DNA from: Gammaproteobacteria bacterium
GTDB taxonomy: Bacteria > Pseudomonadota > Gammaproteobacteria > Steroidobacterales > JABDLF01
Direction of reading: 5' to 3'
Length of the DNA stretch: 64,000 bases
Assembly (NCBI GenBank): GCA_013003115.1
Contig: JABDLF010000002.1
Coordinates: 68,186-132,185, forward strand
The position numbers and the translations under genes are program-made. A model generated the notes under the pieces. That model was not told where the DNA came from. It saw only the letters and a program-made list of their open reading frames with translations, and searched no databases. Of the stretch, positions 1 to 7,615 are shown one piece after another. Numbering within the stretch: the stretch's first letter is position 1; each line of letters opens with the position of its first letter.

Positions 1-548
1 TTCGTCGCGGCCATGAGCTCTCGCAAGTCCGGCAACAGGCTTGCGGTCTGCGAGGCCGGCGCGCCAAGCACCACCCAGTCGAAATCGCCGAGTTTCTCAC
101 CGGACTCATCTCTCAGATGCCACAGGTCGCCCTGTTTCTCGATCTTGCTTATCGTCGTGTTCAGGCATACCTCGACTCCCTGGGCGAGGGCGTTGCCGAC
201 GGCGCTCATGCCCGGCACGCCCACGTAGTGCGGCTTCGCATCGCTCCATTGCCAGCCGCGCTGCTGCGCCCCACGATTCATCTCAGCAAATCGTGCGTTC
301 CAGCAGCCGACCACACCGATATCGATCAGTGGGCGAAGAAACTGCCTGAATGCATCGGAACGAGCGGTAAAAAACTGCGCGCCGTGATCGAATTGCAAGA
401 CCTCTCCGCCCTGCCCGGCTCGCCTTGTGGCCATTCTCCCGCCCACGCCCCGGGATTTTTCGAACACGGTCACCTCGGCGTGTCTGGCAAGCTCCTTCGC
501 CGCCACGAGCCCCGCTATTCCGGCACCGACTATGGCAATTCTCGTCAT
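1..548 (-). CDS. FAD/NAD(P)-binding amine oxidoreductase, renalase-like (partial, 3' end outside window)
   Basis: The minus strand from 548 opens with an ATG seven bases after a good AGGAGAG ribosome site and stays open to the window edge (182 codons). The N-terminus has a Rossmann dinucleotide motif (IVGAGIAGLVAAKELA), a following VFEKSRGVGGRMATRR segment and an FDHGAQFFTARS segment. This pattern is typical of the small FAD-dependent oxidoreductases related to renalase (COG3380). The C-terminal half is missing, so substrate and exact subfamily cannot be judged. It is transcribed divergently from nei. Confidence is high for an FAD-binding oxidoreductase and lower for the renalase-like assignment. 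Confidence 0.8.
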   Translation of the reverse strand, partial: MTRIAIVGAGIAGLVAAKELARHAEVTVFEKSRGVGGRMATRRAGQGGEVLQFDHGAQFFTARSDAFRQFLRPLIDIGVVGCWNARFAEMNRGAQQRGWQWSDAKPHYVGVPGMSAVGNALAQGVEVCLNTTISKIEKQGDLWHLRDESGEKLGDFDWVVLGAPASQTASLLPDLRELMAAT

Positions 549-698
549 CCGCTCTCCTGAAGTTCCCGGCGGCCCGACCATTCGCCCATTATGACTCGCG
601 CCACGCGTTCAGTAACCCGCCCCTGCCCGGCCGTCCCGATGTTGAAGATACCCCTACGAACCTCGACACAATGTCTGCGACTCGTGCTAAATACACGC

Positions 699-1529
699 AT
701 GCCCGAGGGACCCGAAATTCGCCGAGCCGCCGATCGCATTGCCAGCGTGCTGCTCGACCAGCGCATTGAGTCCATCCAATTTGGCCTTCCCTCGCTGCGA
801 AACTTTGCGCGAAAGTTAAAGGGCCAGCTCGTAACCAGCGTCGACACCCGCGGCAAGGCCATGCTAACGCGCTTCGACAATGGCTTAACGCTGTATTCCC
901 ATAATCAGCTTTACGGACGCTGGTACACGCGCGTGCGGCCCAATCTTCCTGAAACCAATCGCCAGCTGCGCGTAGCCCTGCACACCGCCACGCACAGCGC
1001 CTTGCTCTACAGCGCCTCAGACATCAGCGTGCTCAACGAGAAGCAAATTGCCGAACACCCTTTTCTGGCCCGCCTTGGCCCGGACATACTTGACAAGGCA
1101 CTGACCGTAGATGGAATAAGAAAGCGCCTTGCACAGGCCCGGTTTCGCAATCGCGCACTGACCACACTTTATCTCGACCAGCAATTCCTTGCGGGCCTCG
1201 GCAACTATTTGCGCTCTGAAGTACTGTGGGCAGCAAATCTCGACCCCCGGCTGCGCCCCGCAGACCTTTCCCGTTCTGAAATCTCGAGGCTTGCCCGCGA
1301 AACTCTAAAGGTGAGCCAGCGCTCCTACCGCACGGGCGGCGTCACAGTGCCGGCCACCCTCGCTGGCAAACTCAGGAAGCAGGGCCTCGGGTTTCAGAAG
1401 TACCGCTTCCAGGTGTACGGACGAGCAGGCCAGAGTTGCCATGCCTGCCAAGCGGCAATCGAGCGCCGCAGTGCCGGCAGCCGTGCCCTGTTCGTATGCC
1501 CTTCCTGTCAAAGCCGCGATGAGCAGTGA
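699..1529 (+). CDS. nei: Endonuclease VIII (DNA glycosylase/AP lyase)
   Basis: Base-excision repair enzyme that removes oxidised pyrimidines and nicks the abasic site. The open frame begins at 591, but the conserved N-terminus MPEGPEIRRAADRIAS fixes the start at 699, because Pro2 is the Schiff-base nucleophile and Glu3 the proton donor in this family. Lys53 (in RGKAML) matches the conserved beta-hairpin lysine. A C-terminal zinc finger is visible as Cys247-x2-Cys250 and Cys267-x2-Cys270. The length of 276 aa is close to E. coli Nei (263 aa). Fpg also starts MPE, but MPEGPE together with the overall sequence favours Nei. It stands alone, divergent from the oxidoreductase. Confidence 0.88.
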   Translation: MPEGPEIRRAADRIASVLLDQRIESIQFGLPSLRNFARKLKGQLVTSVDTRGKAMLTRFDNGLTLYSHNQLYGRWYTRVRPNLPETNRQLRVALHTATHSALLYSASDISVLNEKQIAEHPFLARLGPDILDKALTVDGIRKRLAQARFRNRALTTLYLDQQFLAGLGNYLRSEVLWAANLDPRLRPADLSRSEISRLARETLKVSQRSYRTGGVTVPATLAGKLRKQGLGFQKYRFQVYGRAGQSCHACQAAIERRSAGSRALFVCPSCQSRDEQ

Positions 1530-1582
1530 TACCTGCGAGCCGCGACGCTAGGCTCATACGCGGCCATCGATTCAGGTACCAC

Positions 1583-1611
1583 CTGACGGTGGCCTGCCCC
1601 GCCTATAGAAT
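1583..1611 (+). promoter_or_regulatory. Candidate sigma-70 promoter giving a leaderless transcript
   Basis: CTGACG (1583-1588), a 17-bp spacer and TAGAAT (1606-1611) lie just before the ATG at 1618. With usual spacing, transcription would begin at or within a base or two of that ATG. No Shine-Dalgarno sequence is visible between the -10 element and the start. The prediction rests on motif match and spacing only. Confidence 0.4.
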
Positions 1612-1617
1612 GAGACC

Positions 1618-2673
1618 ATGAACTGCCACCGGCTATCATCCCTCATCGCCATTGCAACGGCTGTGCTTGCAGCACTCGTTTTGACGCCGCCCGCCAATGC
1701 TCACGGCAGCGTCACACCGGAAGAAGACCTTTGCCTGATTCGCATTGGCTACTACTCGGCCCACTTCAAGGTTTACCTGCCCGGGAAGCATGGGCACAAA
1801 CAGTTTTGTGAGGACCTGCCCGCTACGGGTGAAAGTATCTTTGTGATGGAATACGAGCACAGCGGCCTCGGAAACGTGCCCATCGATTTCCGGATTATTC
1901 GAAACATCACGGGGCAGGGTCGCTTTACGCAACTCAGGCATGTCAATGCCATCGCAGACCTTGATGCCCACACCGTCTATCGCCTGCCCCCGACAATTCA
2001 GCCTGATGTCTTCACCGCTATGTATACCTTTGACGAGCGCGGCAACTTTGTCGGCATCGTCACCGTAAAAGAACCGGTAACGGGGCAGGCGCTGACTGCC
2101 GTGTTCCCGTTTGCGGTAGGCTTCACAGGATTTGGCTACTGGCCACTGCTTGTGCTCGCAATCGTGTTATTGCAGCTCAATTATCTTTGGATGAGTGGCT
2201 GGTTCCAGGCGCGCAGCTGGCGCGCTTTTGCGCCAAAACGTCTGATGCCTGCGGTTGCCTTCCTGAGTCTCGTTCTTCTGATGCCGGCGCCTGCGATCAA
2301 ATCGGCAAGCGCCGCAGGCATCGACCAGCGTGCAAACATTGCTGAGAAAGTCTGGACGTCTGCGAACGGCCATTACAAAGTAAAGGTGGATCCGCAGTTA
2401 AACCCCCTCACAATCAATCGCATGCACAGCTGGACTCTGGAGCTTCGTACGGCACAGGGAGACCCGGTTGAGAATGCAAAAATATCAGTGACCGGCGGCA
2501 TGCCCGCCCACGACCACGGTCTGCCAACCCGGGCCCGCGTCACCCGCCATCTTGGCAACGGGCGCTATTTGTTGGAGGGATTGCGATTTCACATGCACGG
2601 ATCCTGGACGATTAAGTTAAGCATCGACAATGGCGAAATGCGTGACGAAGCGCTGATCGAGTTCACCCTTTGA
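1618..2673 (+). CDS. Exported membrane protein with C-terminal FixH/YtkA-like domain
   Basis: 351 aa. A signal peptide is clear (residues 1 to about 28, ending PANA-HG), followed by a beta-rich domain that probably faces the periplasm. Two hydrophobic segments follow (about 172-192 and 210-230). The C-terminal about 110 residues resemble the FixH/YtkA fold, an immunoglobulin-like domain, and include a His-rich stretch GGMPAHDHGLPT. FixH/YtkA-like domains often accompany copper or cytochrome functions, but no specific role is shown here. The stop codon overlaps the TTG start of the di-heme peroxidase gene, so the two are probably co-translated and may act together on a periplasmic redox or metal task. 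I do not recognise the N-terminal domain. Confidence 0.7.
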   Translation: MNCHRLSSLIAIATAVLAALVLTPPANAHGSVTPEEDLCLIRIGYYSAHFKVYLPGKHGHKQFCEDLPATGESIFVMEYEHSGLGNVPIDFRIIRNITGQGRFTQLRHVNAIADLDAHTVYRLPPTIQPDVFTAMYTFDERGNFVGIVTVKEPVTGQALTAVFPFAVGFTGFGYWPLLVLAIVLLQLNYLWMSGWFQARSWRAFAPKRLMPAVAFLSLVLLMPAPAIKSASAAGIDQRANIAEKVWTSANGHYKVKVDPQLNPLTINRMHSWTLELRTAQGDPVENAKISVTGGMPAHDHGLPTRARVTRHLGNGRYLLEGLRFHMHGSWTIKLSIDNGEMRDEALIEFTL

Positions 2674-3968
2674 GCAGCACCGGCAAAGCCTCTTTACGAT
2701 TTATTTCGATAGTTGTTGTTCTGTTCATGTTCGTTGCGGCCTGGATCGCGCGCCAGCAAATCATCGCGACAACACCGTGGTCGGATGCCGAGCTTGCTTT
2801 GCTGAGAAGCCTCGCCCTCGACGCACTGCCTCCGCCGCCGCCTTCGCCGGGTAACGCTGTAGCTGACGATGCGCGGGCCGTAGAGTTTGGCCGGCGGCTT
2901 TTCTTCGACCCGCGGCTGAGCGCAAACGGCCAGATCTCCTGCAGCACCTGCCACCAGCCCGTCAAAAACTTCACGGACGGCCTGAAAAAGGCGCGCGCCC
3001 TCGGTGTGTCCCAGCGCAACACCCGCAGTATTGCGGCTGCCGCTTACAGTCCCTGGCAGTACGCCGATGGACGCAGGGACAGCCTGTGGTCCCAGGCACT
3101 CGCGCCCCTGGAAGACCCTGCGGAACACGGTGGAACCCGCATGCAGTACGCGCGCTTCATCGCGACAGAACCCGTTTACAGGAAAATCTACGAAGGCATC
3201 TTCGGTGACCTGTCGGATTTCAGTGACCGCTCACGCTTTCCGGATATGGCCGCGCCCTCCCCCGATCCCGCAGCGCACAAAGCCTGGGCGGGCATGTCCG
3301 CCGAAGACCGTCGTACCGTCAATCGCGTTTTCTCCAACCTGGGAAAGGCCCTGGCTGCGTTTGAGCGCACCCAGCTGCCCGGGGCATCGCCCTTTGACTA
3401 CTACGTCGCTTCCCTTAGTAAATTGGGCAACAACGAACAAAAAGATCAGGACATCTTCGGTGCCCGGGAGATAGCCGGCCTTCGGCTTTTCATCGGCAAA
3501 GCACAATGCATCGACTGTCACAACGGCCCGCTCTTCACGAATAATGAGTTTCATAACACGGGCGCACTCCCCTATCCCGGCGACCTGCCGGATCGCGGAC
3601 GGGCCCAGGGCCTTCGCGAAGCACGCACCGATGAGTTCAATTGCCTTGGTGAATACAGTGATGATTCAAAAAACGGCTGTCCCGAACTGCGCTTCGCCCG
3701 TGACGACGCCACCATTATTGGCGCCATGCGTACGCCCTCGCTGCGCAACATCGCCGACACAGCGCCCTATATGCACAAGGGGCAGATCAAATCACTGTTT
3801 GAAGTTATCGATCACTACCGCCGAGCGGAGCCCGCCATCATTGGCCACAATGAGGCCAAGCCCCTGGCGCTCAGCCGCCGCGAGCGCAACCAGCTGTTTG
3901 CCTTTATGAAAACGCTGTCCGGCCCGCTGCCCGGCCAGGCGCCGCAGAACTCTTCGGGGAAGCCCTGA
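2670..3968 (+). CDS. Di-heme cytochrome c peroxidase / MauG-family protein
   Basis: 432 aa. One N-terminal hydrophobic segment (about residues 10-27) would act as anchor or signal. Two c-type heme motifs are present, Cys91-Ser-Thr-Cys94-His95 and Cys280-Ile-Asp-Cys283-His284, in the spacing of bacterial di-heme peroxidases. The segment TAPYMHKGQIKSL near residue 370 carries the Met typical of cytochrome c peroxidases, where MauG has Tyr. Members reduce hydrogen peroxide or oxidise protein or small-molecule targets in the periplasm. The TTG start overlaps the preceding stop by 4 bases (TTGA), which implies translational coupling. The family is certain; peroxide as the real substrate is an inference. 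Confidence 0.85.
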   Translation: MSSTGKASLRFISIVVVLFMFVAAWIARQQIIATTPWSDAELALLRSLALDALPPPPPSPGNAVADDARAVEFGRRLFFDPRLSANGQISCSTCHQPVKNFTDGLKKARALGVSQRNTRSIAAAAYSPWQYADGRRDSLWSQALAPLEDPAEHGGTRMQYARFIATEPVYRKIYEGIFGDLSDFSDRSRFPDMAAPSPDPAAHKAWAGMSAEDRRTVNRVFSNLGKALAAFERTQLPGASPFDYYVASLSKLGNNEQKDQDIFGAREIAGLRLFIGKAQCIDCHNGPLFTNNEFHNTGALPYPGDLPDRGRAQGLREARTDEFNCLGEYSDDSKNGCPELRFARDDATIIGAMRTPSLRNIADTAPYMHKGQIKSLFEVIDHYRRAEPAIIGHNEAKPLALSRRERNQLFAFMKTLSGPLPGQAPQNSSGKP

Positions 3969-4099
3969 CGTTTAAAAAGATAAAGGCGGGCGTGTCTATT
4001 TGACGCGCAACCTGTAGAATTTGCGCCTGTCTCGCGCTGGTAACCGCCGCGGACAATCCTGGAAAATTAACTTTATTAGTCACTTAATGAGGGTAGATC

Positions 4100-4993
4100 G
4101 TGAGCAATTCAGAACAGCAAATGCAAAAAATGAAAGACCAGGATGGATTTATTGCCGCCCTGGATCAGAGCGGCGGCAGCACGCCCAAGGCACTCGGCCT
4201 GTACGGCGTAAAGCCTGATGCATGGTCTAACGATGATGAAATGTTCACGATCGTTCACGAGATGCGCACGCGCATCATTAAAAGCCCCAGTTTCGATGGC
4301 GACCGCATCCTGGGTGCGATACTTTTCGAAAACACCATGGATCGGAAGATCGACGGCCACGATACCGCGGACTACCTGTGGAACGAAAAAAAGATCGTGC
4401 CGTTTCTGAAGGTGGACAAGGGCCTCGCCGACGAAGACAGCGGCGTCCAGGTCATGAAGCCCATACCGGGTCTTGACGCTTTGCTCAAGAAAGCGGTGAG
4501 CAAGAATATTTTTGGCACCAAGATGCGCTCGGTAATCAAACAGGCCAATGCAGAAGGCATCAAGACCATTGTTAAACAGCAGTTTGAGGTCGGCAGGCAG
4601 ATTGTTGGCGCCGGACTGGTGCCCATCATTGAACCAGAGGTGGACATCCACTGCCCCGACAAGGCGGAAGCCGAGGACATGCTCAAGGCGGAGATAATGA
4701 ATGAGCTTAACAGGCTGGGCAAAGACGAAATGGTGATGCTGAAGCTGACGCTGCCAGAGAAGGACAATCTCTATTCAGATTGCATCAATCACAACAATGT
4801 TGTGAGGGTCGTCGCATTGTCGGGTGGCTACAGCCGCGAAGAGGCCAATGATCGCCTGAGCCGTCAGAACGGAATGGTTGCCAGCTTCTCACGCGCATTG
4901 TCCGAGGGCTTGTCGGCACAGCAATCCGACGAGGAGTTCAACGCCATGCTCGACGCTTCAATCCAGAGCATCTACGACGCATCAAAAACCTGA
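4100..4993 (+). CDS. Fructose-bisphosphate aldolase, class I
   Basis: 297 aa, matching the bacterial class I aldolases of about 296 aa found for example in Staphylococcus. The enzyme cleaves fructose 1,6-bisphosphate to two triose phosphates through a lysine Schiff base and needs no metal. Visible family segments are [35 protein letters not shown] and MLKLTLPEK, where Lys215 is the probable Schiff-base lysine. The start is GTG at 4100, preceded by GAGGG; the next Met codons lie a few residues inside. A TAGAAT element at 4015-4020 may be its -10 box, but no -35 fits. A strong terminator follows. No other glycolytic gene is adjacent. Confidence 0.9.
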   Translation: MSNSEQQMQKMKDQDGFIAALDQSGGSTPKALGLYGVKPDAWSNDDEMFTIVHEMRTRIIKSPSFDGDRILGAILFENTMDRKIDGHDTADYLWNEKKIVPFLKVDKGLADEDSGVQVMKPIPGLDALLKKAVSKNIFGTKMRSVIKQANAEGIKTIVKQQFEVGRQIVGAGLVPIIEPEVDIHCPDKAEAEDMLKAEIMNELNRLGKDEMVMLKLTLPEKDNLYSDCINHNNVVRVVALSGGYSREEANDRLSRQNGMVASFSRALSEGLSAQQSDEEFNAMLDASIQSIYDASKT

Positions 4994-5018
4994 CCAATAG
5001 CCCGTCTGGGTAAATCAG

Positions 5019-5042
5019 AAAACCCCGCCGAAGCGGGGTTTT
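5019..5042 (+). terminator. Rho-independent terminator of the aldolase gene
   Basis: A perfect stem AAAACCCCGC / GCGGGGTTTT with a short loop lies 26 bases after the aldolase stop and is followed by TCGTTG. Flanking A and T runs could let it work in both directions. Confidence 0.75.
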
Positions 5043-5147
5043 CGTTGATGGCTCGCCTGGGCGAGGTGGCAAAGAAGAAGCACAGCTTCTTCCCACCGAA
5101 CGCCCGAGAGCTGTGCTCGAGGGCCGGATCGACGGGCGCGAAAACAT

Positions 5148-5176
5148 AAAAAAACCCGGAACACTGTTCCGGGTTT
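5148..5176 (-). terminator. Original tRNA-Arg terminator, now stranded beyond the island
   Basis: On the minus strand an 11-bp perfect stem (GTTCCGGGTTT with its complement, loop of 3) is followed by seven T residues. It lies directly after the 3' tRNA-Arg fragment, where the terminator of an undisturbed tRNA-Arg gene would sit. I infer that insertion of the island separated it from the intact tRNA gene at 8832-8908. Confidence 0.65.
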
Positions 5177-5177
5177 C

Positions 5178-5226
5178 AAAATGGCGCGCCCGGAGAGATT
5201 CGAACTCCCGACCGCCTGGTTCGTAG
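5178..5226. repeat. Distal attachment-site copy: 3' fragment of tRNA-Arg
   Basis: These 49 bases are identical to 8828-8876, the 3' half of the intact tRNA-Arg(ACG) gene from the anticodon loop through the encoded CCA plus four flanking bases. Identity stops at 5226, where the sequence diverges inside the anticodon loop. This is the usual form of an att site of an element that integrates into the 3' end of a tRNA gene. It cannot make a functional tRNA. Confidence 0.85.
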
Positions 5227-5492
5227 AAGTAACAGTAGAGAAGCAACGTAATTGAAACAACAAGTTAGATGGCCCGCCCTCGCCCGATTTGCCACAACGT
5301 GTCGTTGAAAGATGCTCAGTCACGTTGAAACGCTACGTTCTCCTTCGCCGTTTTGGCTCGCGCTCATGACCGCTTTTGGCCAAGAGCAGTCATTCGACGT
5401 TACCGCGGTAATGTCCCATCCGCTTCTGCTTCCAGCCACAAGCAGCCGTTCGAACAAGCCATAGTTGCAACAAAGAAGCTCGCTTTCCGCCG
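5227..5492. other. Non-coding left end of the island with two similar hairpins
   Basis: No gene is visible between the att copy and the stop of the TPR gene. Two imperfect hairpins occur at about 5367-5398 and 5417-5454. The first pairs TGACCGCTTTT with AAGAGCAGTCA around GGCC. The second pairs CTGCTT with AAGCAG. Both have the form CCGCTT...AAGAGC/AAGCAG...TTCG, so they may be copies of one small repeat family. Their function is unknown. Confidence 0.4.
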
Positions 5493-7313
5493 TTAAGGCA
5501 GCACCACTTTCAACTCAATCGCGTCGAGCTGCTCTTGAGAAGTACCCATCCTCTCGCGAAAAGCCAGCCAACGAGGGTCGGTGTGAAGGGGAGCGAAGAA
5601 TGGCTGTAAAAACTGACCAGCAAGGCCGGGCTCGCTTTGCGCTTCCGCTTTTGCTAGCCACTCGAAAGCGGCCTCAATATCCCCTTGCCAGGCAAAAACG
5701 TGCGCCACCTCCGAGGGAGATTTGGTGCCCCAACCCGCCTTCAATTCATCTAAGGTCACTTTAAACTCGGCTTGCCTACCTAACGAATATAAGACCATTG
5801 CCGCACCCTTGACTCGGAGTTGCTCAATCCTTTCTTCCAAAAAAGTGTCGAGCGCGAGCTCTAGATCGCCTTTAAACATGAGCGCTTCACCGATTACATA
5901 GTGTGCTCCGCCGTATCCCAGTTCCAGACCAAGTGCTGTTTGGGCCGAGGCGATGGCCTCATCTAATCGACCTGCCAGCAGATAATTTATTGCCTGATAG
6001 TAGTGGCCGGTTGCATACAGTGGATCGTGCGCAATCCAATAATTGAATAGCGGGATAGCTTGGTCGAAACGACCGAGCAAGAAAAGCAGGGAAGCAGTGT
6101 GACCAATAATATCGGCATCGGTAGGCTTTAGCACAAGCGCCAGTTCGTGATGCCGCGCTGCGGCTTTCAGATCGTGGTGGCTGTCGTCAAACACTGCGAT
6201 TCGACCAAGGACAACGTGCGCGAACGCGTAAGTGGGGTCGATCGTCAGCGCGTGCTTAGCCGTTTCTCGGGCAAGGCTGTATCCTTTTTCGTCAGACGCC
6301 TGGTTAAAATAGTTAAAGGCCAGACCGCCCCAGGCATCTGCATAGTCCGGCTCGATGGCCAACGATTGTAAATACAGCATATTTGACTGATTCATTGCCA
6401 CGGCCGTACCTTGGCGGCTCTTATATTTCGCCTGCAAATATAATGAATAGGCTTGTGGATCGATGGGCTTGCGCGTGGCCACTTCGTCGAGCAGCTCAAT
6501 CTTGAGCTGCATTACTACTGCCTCTGCGATTTCATTTTGGATCTCGAAAATATTACGCAGCGTGCGATCGTATGTACCCGACCACACGTGTGTGTCCGAA
6601 CGGGCTTCAATAAGTTGTGCCGTAATGCGAATCTCGTCGCCCTCCTGACGTATCGAACCCTCAAGAATATGATCGACATTTAGCTGGCTTGCGATAGTAG
6701 GAATAGGAACACTTCTACCCTTATACGAAAACGCTGAGGAACGAGAAATCACTCGCAATGCCGGGATCTTGGAGAGCGAATTGAGTAACTCCTCAGAGAG
6801 GCCGTCGGAGAAATACTCCAAGTTACCTGCGGGCGACATGTCGGCAAAAGGCAGCACGGCAATAGACTGCGCGCCGTAAGTTGAAAACAGAGTCTCAATG
6901 CGCGCCTCTTCACGAGCCGCTGCAATCTCTTCCGCCTGCTGCTGTGGTGTTACTACGAACTTGTCGAGCACAAAAAAACTTAGGGCTAAAGCAAGAACTA
7001 TCAAGATTAGCGAATCCAACCATTTGCTCATCCTTTGTCTTACGCGGAAAGAACGGTTCACCGCGGAATCGCGCTTGAGGCCCTCTGGGGTCAGTTCGAA
7101 CGCCCAGGCTACGACAGCGACCGGTAACAACCCTAGTCCGAGCAATGAAACAACTAGTCTAATCCATTCATCGGACAGGCCGTAGACGGGAAATAGGGTT
7201 TCAACTACCTGTATGATCAACCACGCCACTACTACGTAGGCAGCCCCTACACGAATGACTCTGCGACGCTTTAGCTCATCGAAAAAGGACAACGGACTAA
7301 CCTCCCGATCCAT
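5493..7313 (-). CDS. Inner-membrane protein with TolB-like domain and TPR repeats
   Basis: 606 aa from the ATG at 7313. The frame is open from 7445, but the N-terminus MDREVSPLSFFDELKRRRVI fits the usual start of this family (SFFxELKRRxVxRV). Hydrophobic segments lie at about 20-40, 51-72 and 99-119. A TolB-like domain follows (about 148-250, with IAVLPFADMS and YFSDGLSEELLNSL). The rest, about 280-570, is helical and TPR-like. Such proteins are often annotated as adenylate-cyclase-related, but no cyclase and no winged-helix DNA-binding domain is visible here. A scaffold or sensor role is plausible and unproven. It is the only apparently intact non-IS cargo of the island, and the region looks AT-richer than its neighbours. 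Confidence 0.8.
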   Translation of the reverse strand: MDREVSPLSFFDELKRRRVIRVGAAYVVVAWLIIQVVETLFPVYGLSDEWIRLVVSLLGLGLLPVAVVAWAFELTPEGLKRDSAVNRSFRVRQRMSKWLDSLILIVLALALSFFVLDKFVVTPQQQAEEIAAAREEARIETLFSTYGAQSIAVLPFADMSPAGNLEYFSDGLSEELLNSLSKIPALRVISRSSAFSYKGRSVPIPTIASQLNVDHILEGSIRQEGDEIRITAQLIEARSDTHVWSGTYDRTLRNIFEIQNEIAEAVVMQLKIELLDEVATRKPIDPQAYSLYLQAKYKSRQGTAVAMNQSNMLYLQSLAIEPDYADAWGGLAFNYFNQASDEKGYSLARETAKHALTIDPTYAFAHVVLGRIAVFDDSHHDLKAAARHHELALVLKPTDADIIGHTASLLFLLGRFDQAIPLFNYWIAHDPLYATGHYYQAINYLLAGRLDEAIASAQTALGLELGYGGAHYVIGEALMFKGDLELALDTFLEERIEQLRVKGAAMVLYSLGRQAEFKVTLDELKAGWGTKSPSEVAHVFAWQGDIEAAFEWLAKAEAQSEPGLAGQFLQPFFAPLHTDPRWLAFRERMGTSQEQLDAIELKVVLP

Positions 7314-7445
7314 TTGCTCTGAGTTTAGAAGATGTAGATAAAAACGCCCGCTTCGGAACCTCCAACGATTAATCTGCCACAAACTTTGTCGCAAATAACA
7401 GATTTCTAAAAACAACGAAAAAAGGGGCCCGACAAAAGTGGTCAA

Positions 7446-7615
7446 AAATTGGGTCGGATTTATTATGCTAGCTACTTGATTTTCAGCGGCAGCGAAACCA
7501 CGATCTTTCTTGTCAGATTGAAAACGTTTTGACTAATTGTTTTTGGGAACAAATTCGGAGCTTTTTTTCAATTGAGCGCTTCAATTCAGCGGCCGTCAAC
7601 CTCGCGCAAGCGGGT
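7446..7615. other. AT-rich leader of the TPR gene up to the IS end
   Basis: No gene is seen in this stretch. It is AT-rich and must carry any promoter of the minus-strand TPR gene. An imperfect inverted repeat around AGCGC (about 7569-7588, CAATTGAGCGCTTCAATT) lies close to the IS end. I could not find a convincing -35/-10 pair. Confidence 0.35.

Noticed and set aside
3998-4020. Sigma-70 promoter TTGACG/TAGAAT before the aldolase gene
   Set aside because: The two boxes are only 9 bases apart, too close for sigma-70.
5178-5226. Second functional tRNA-Arg gene
   Set aside because: Only the 3' half is present; the 5' half and D arm are missing.
5340-5460. Integron attC sites
   Set aside because: The two hairpins lack clear paired core sites and no integron integrase or cassette array is nearby.
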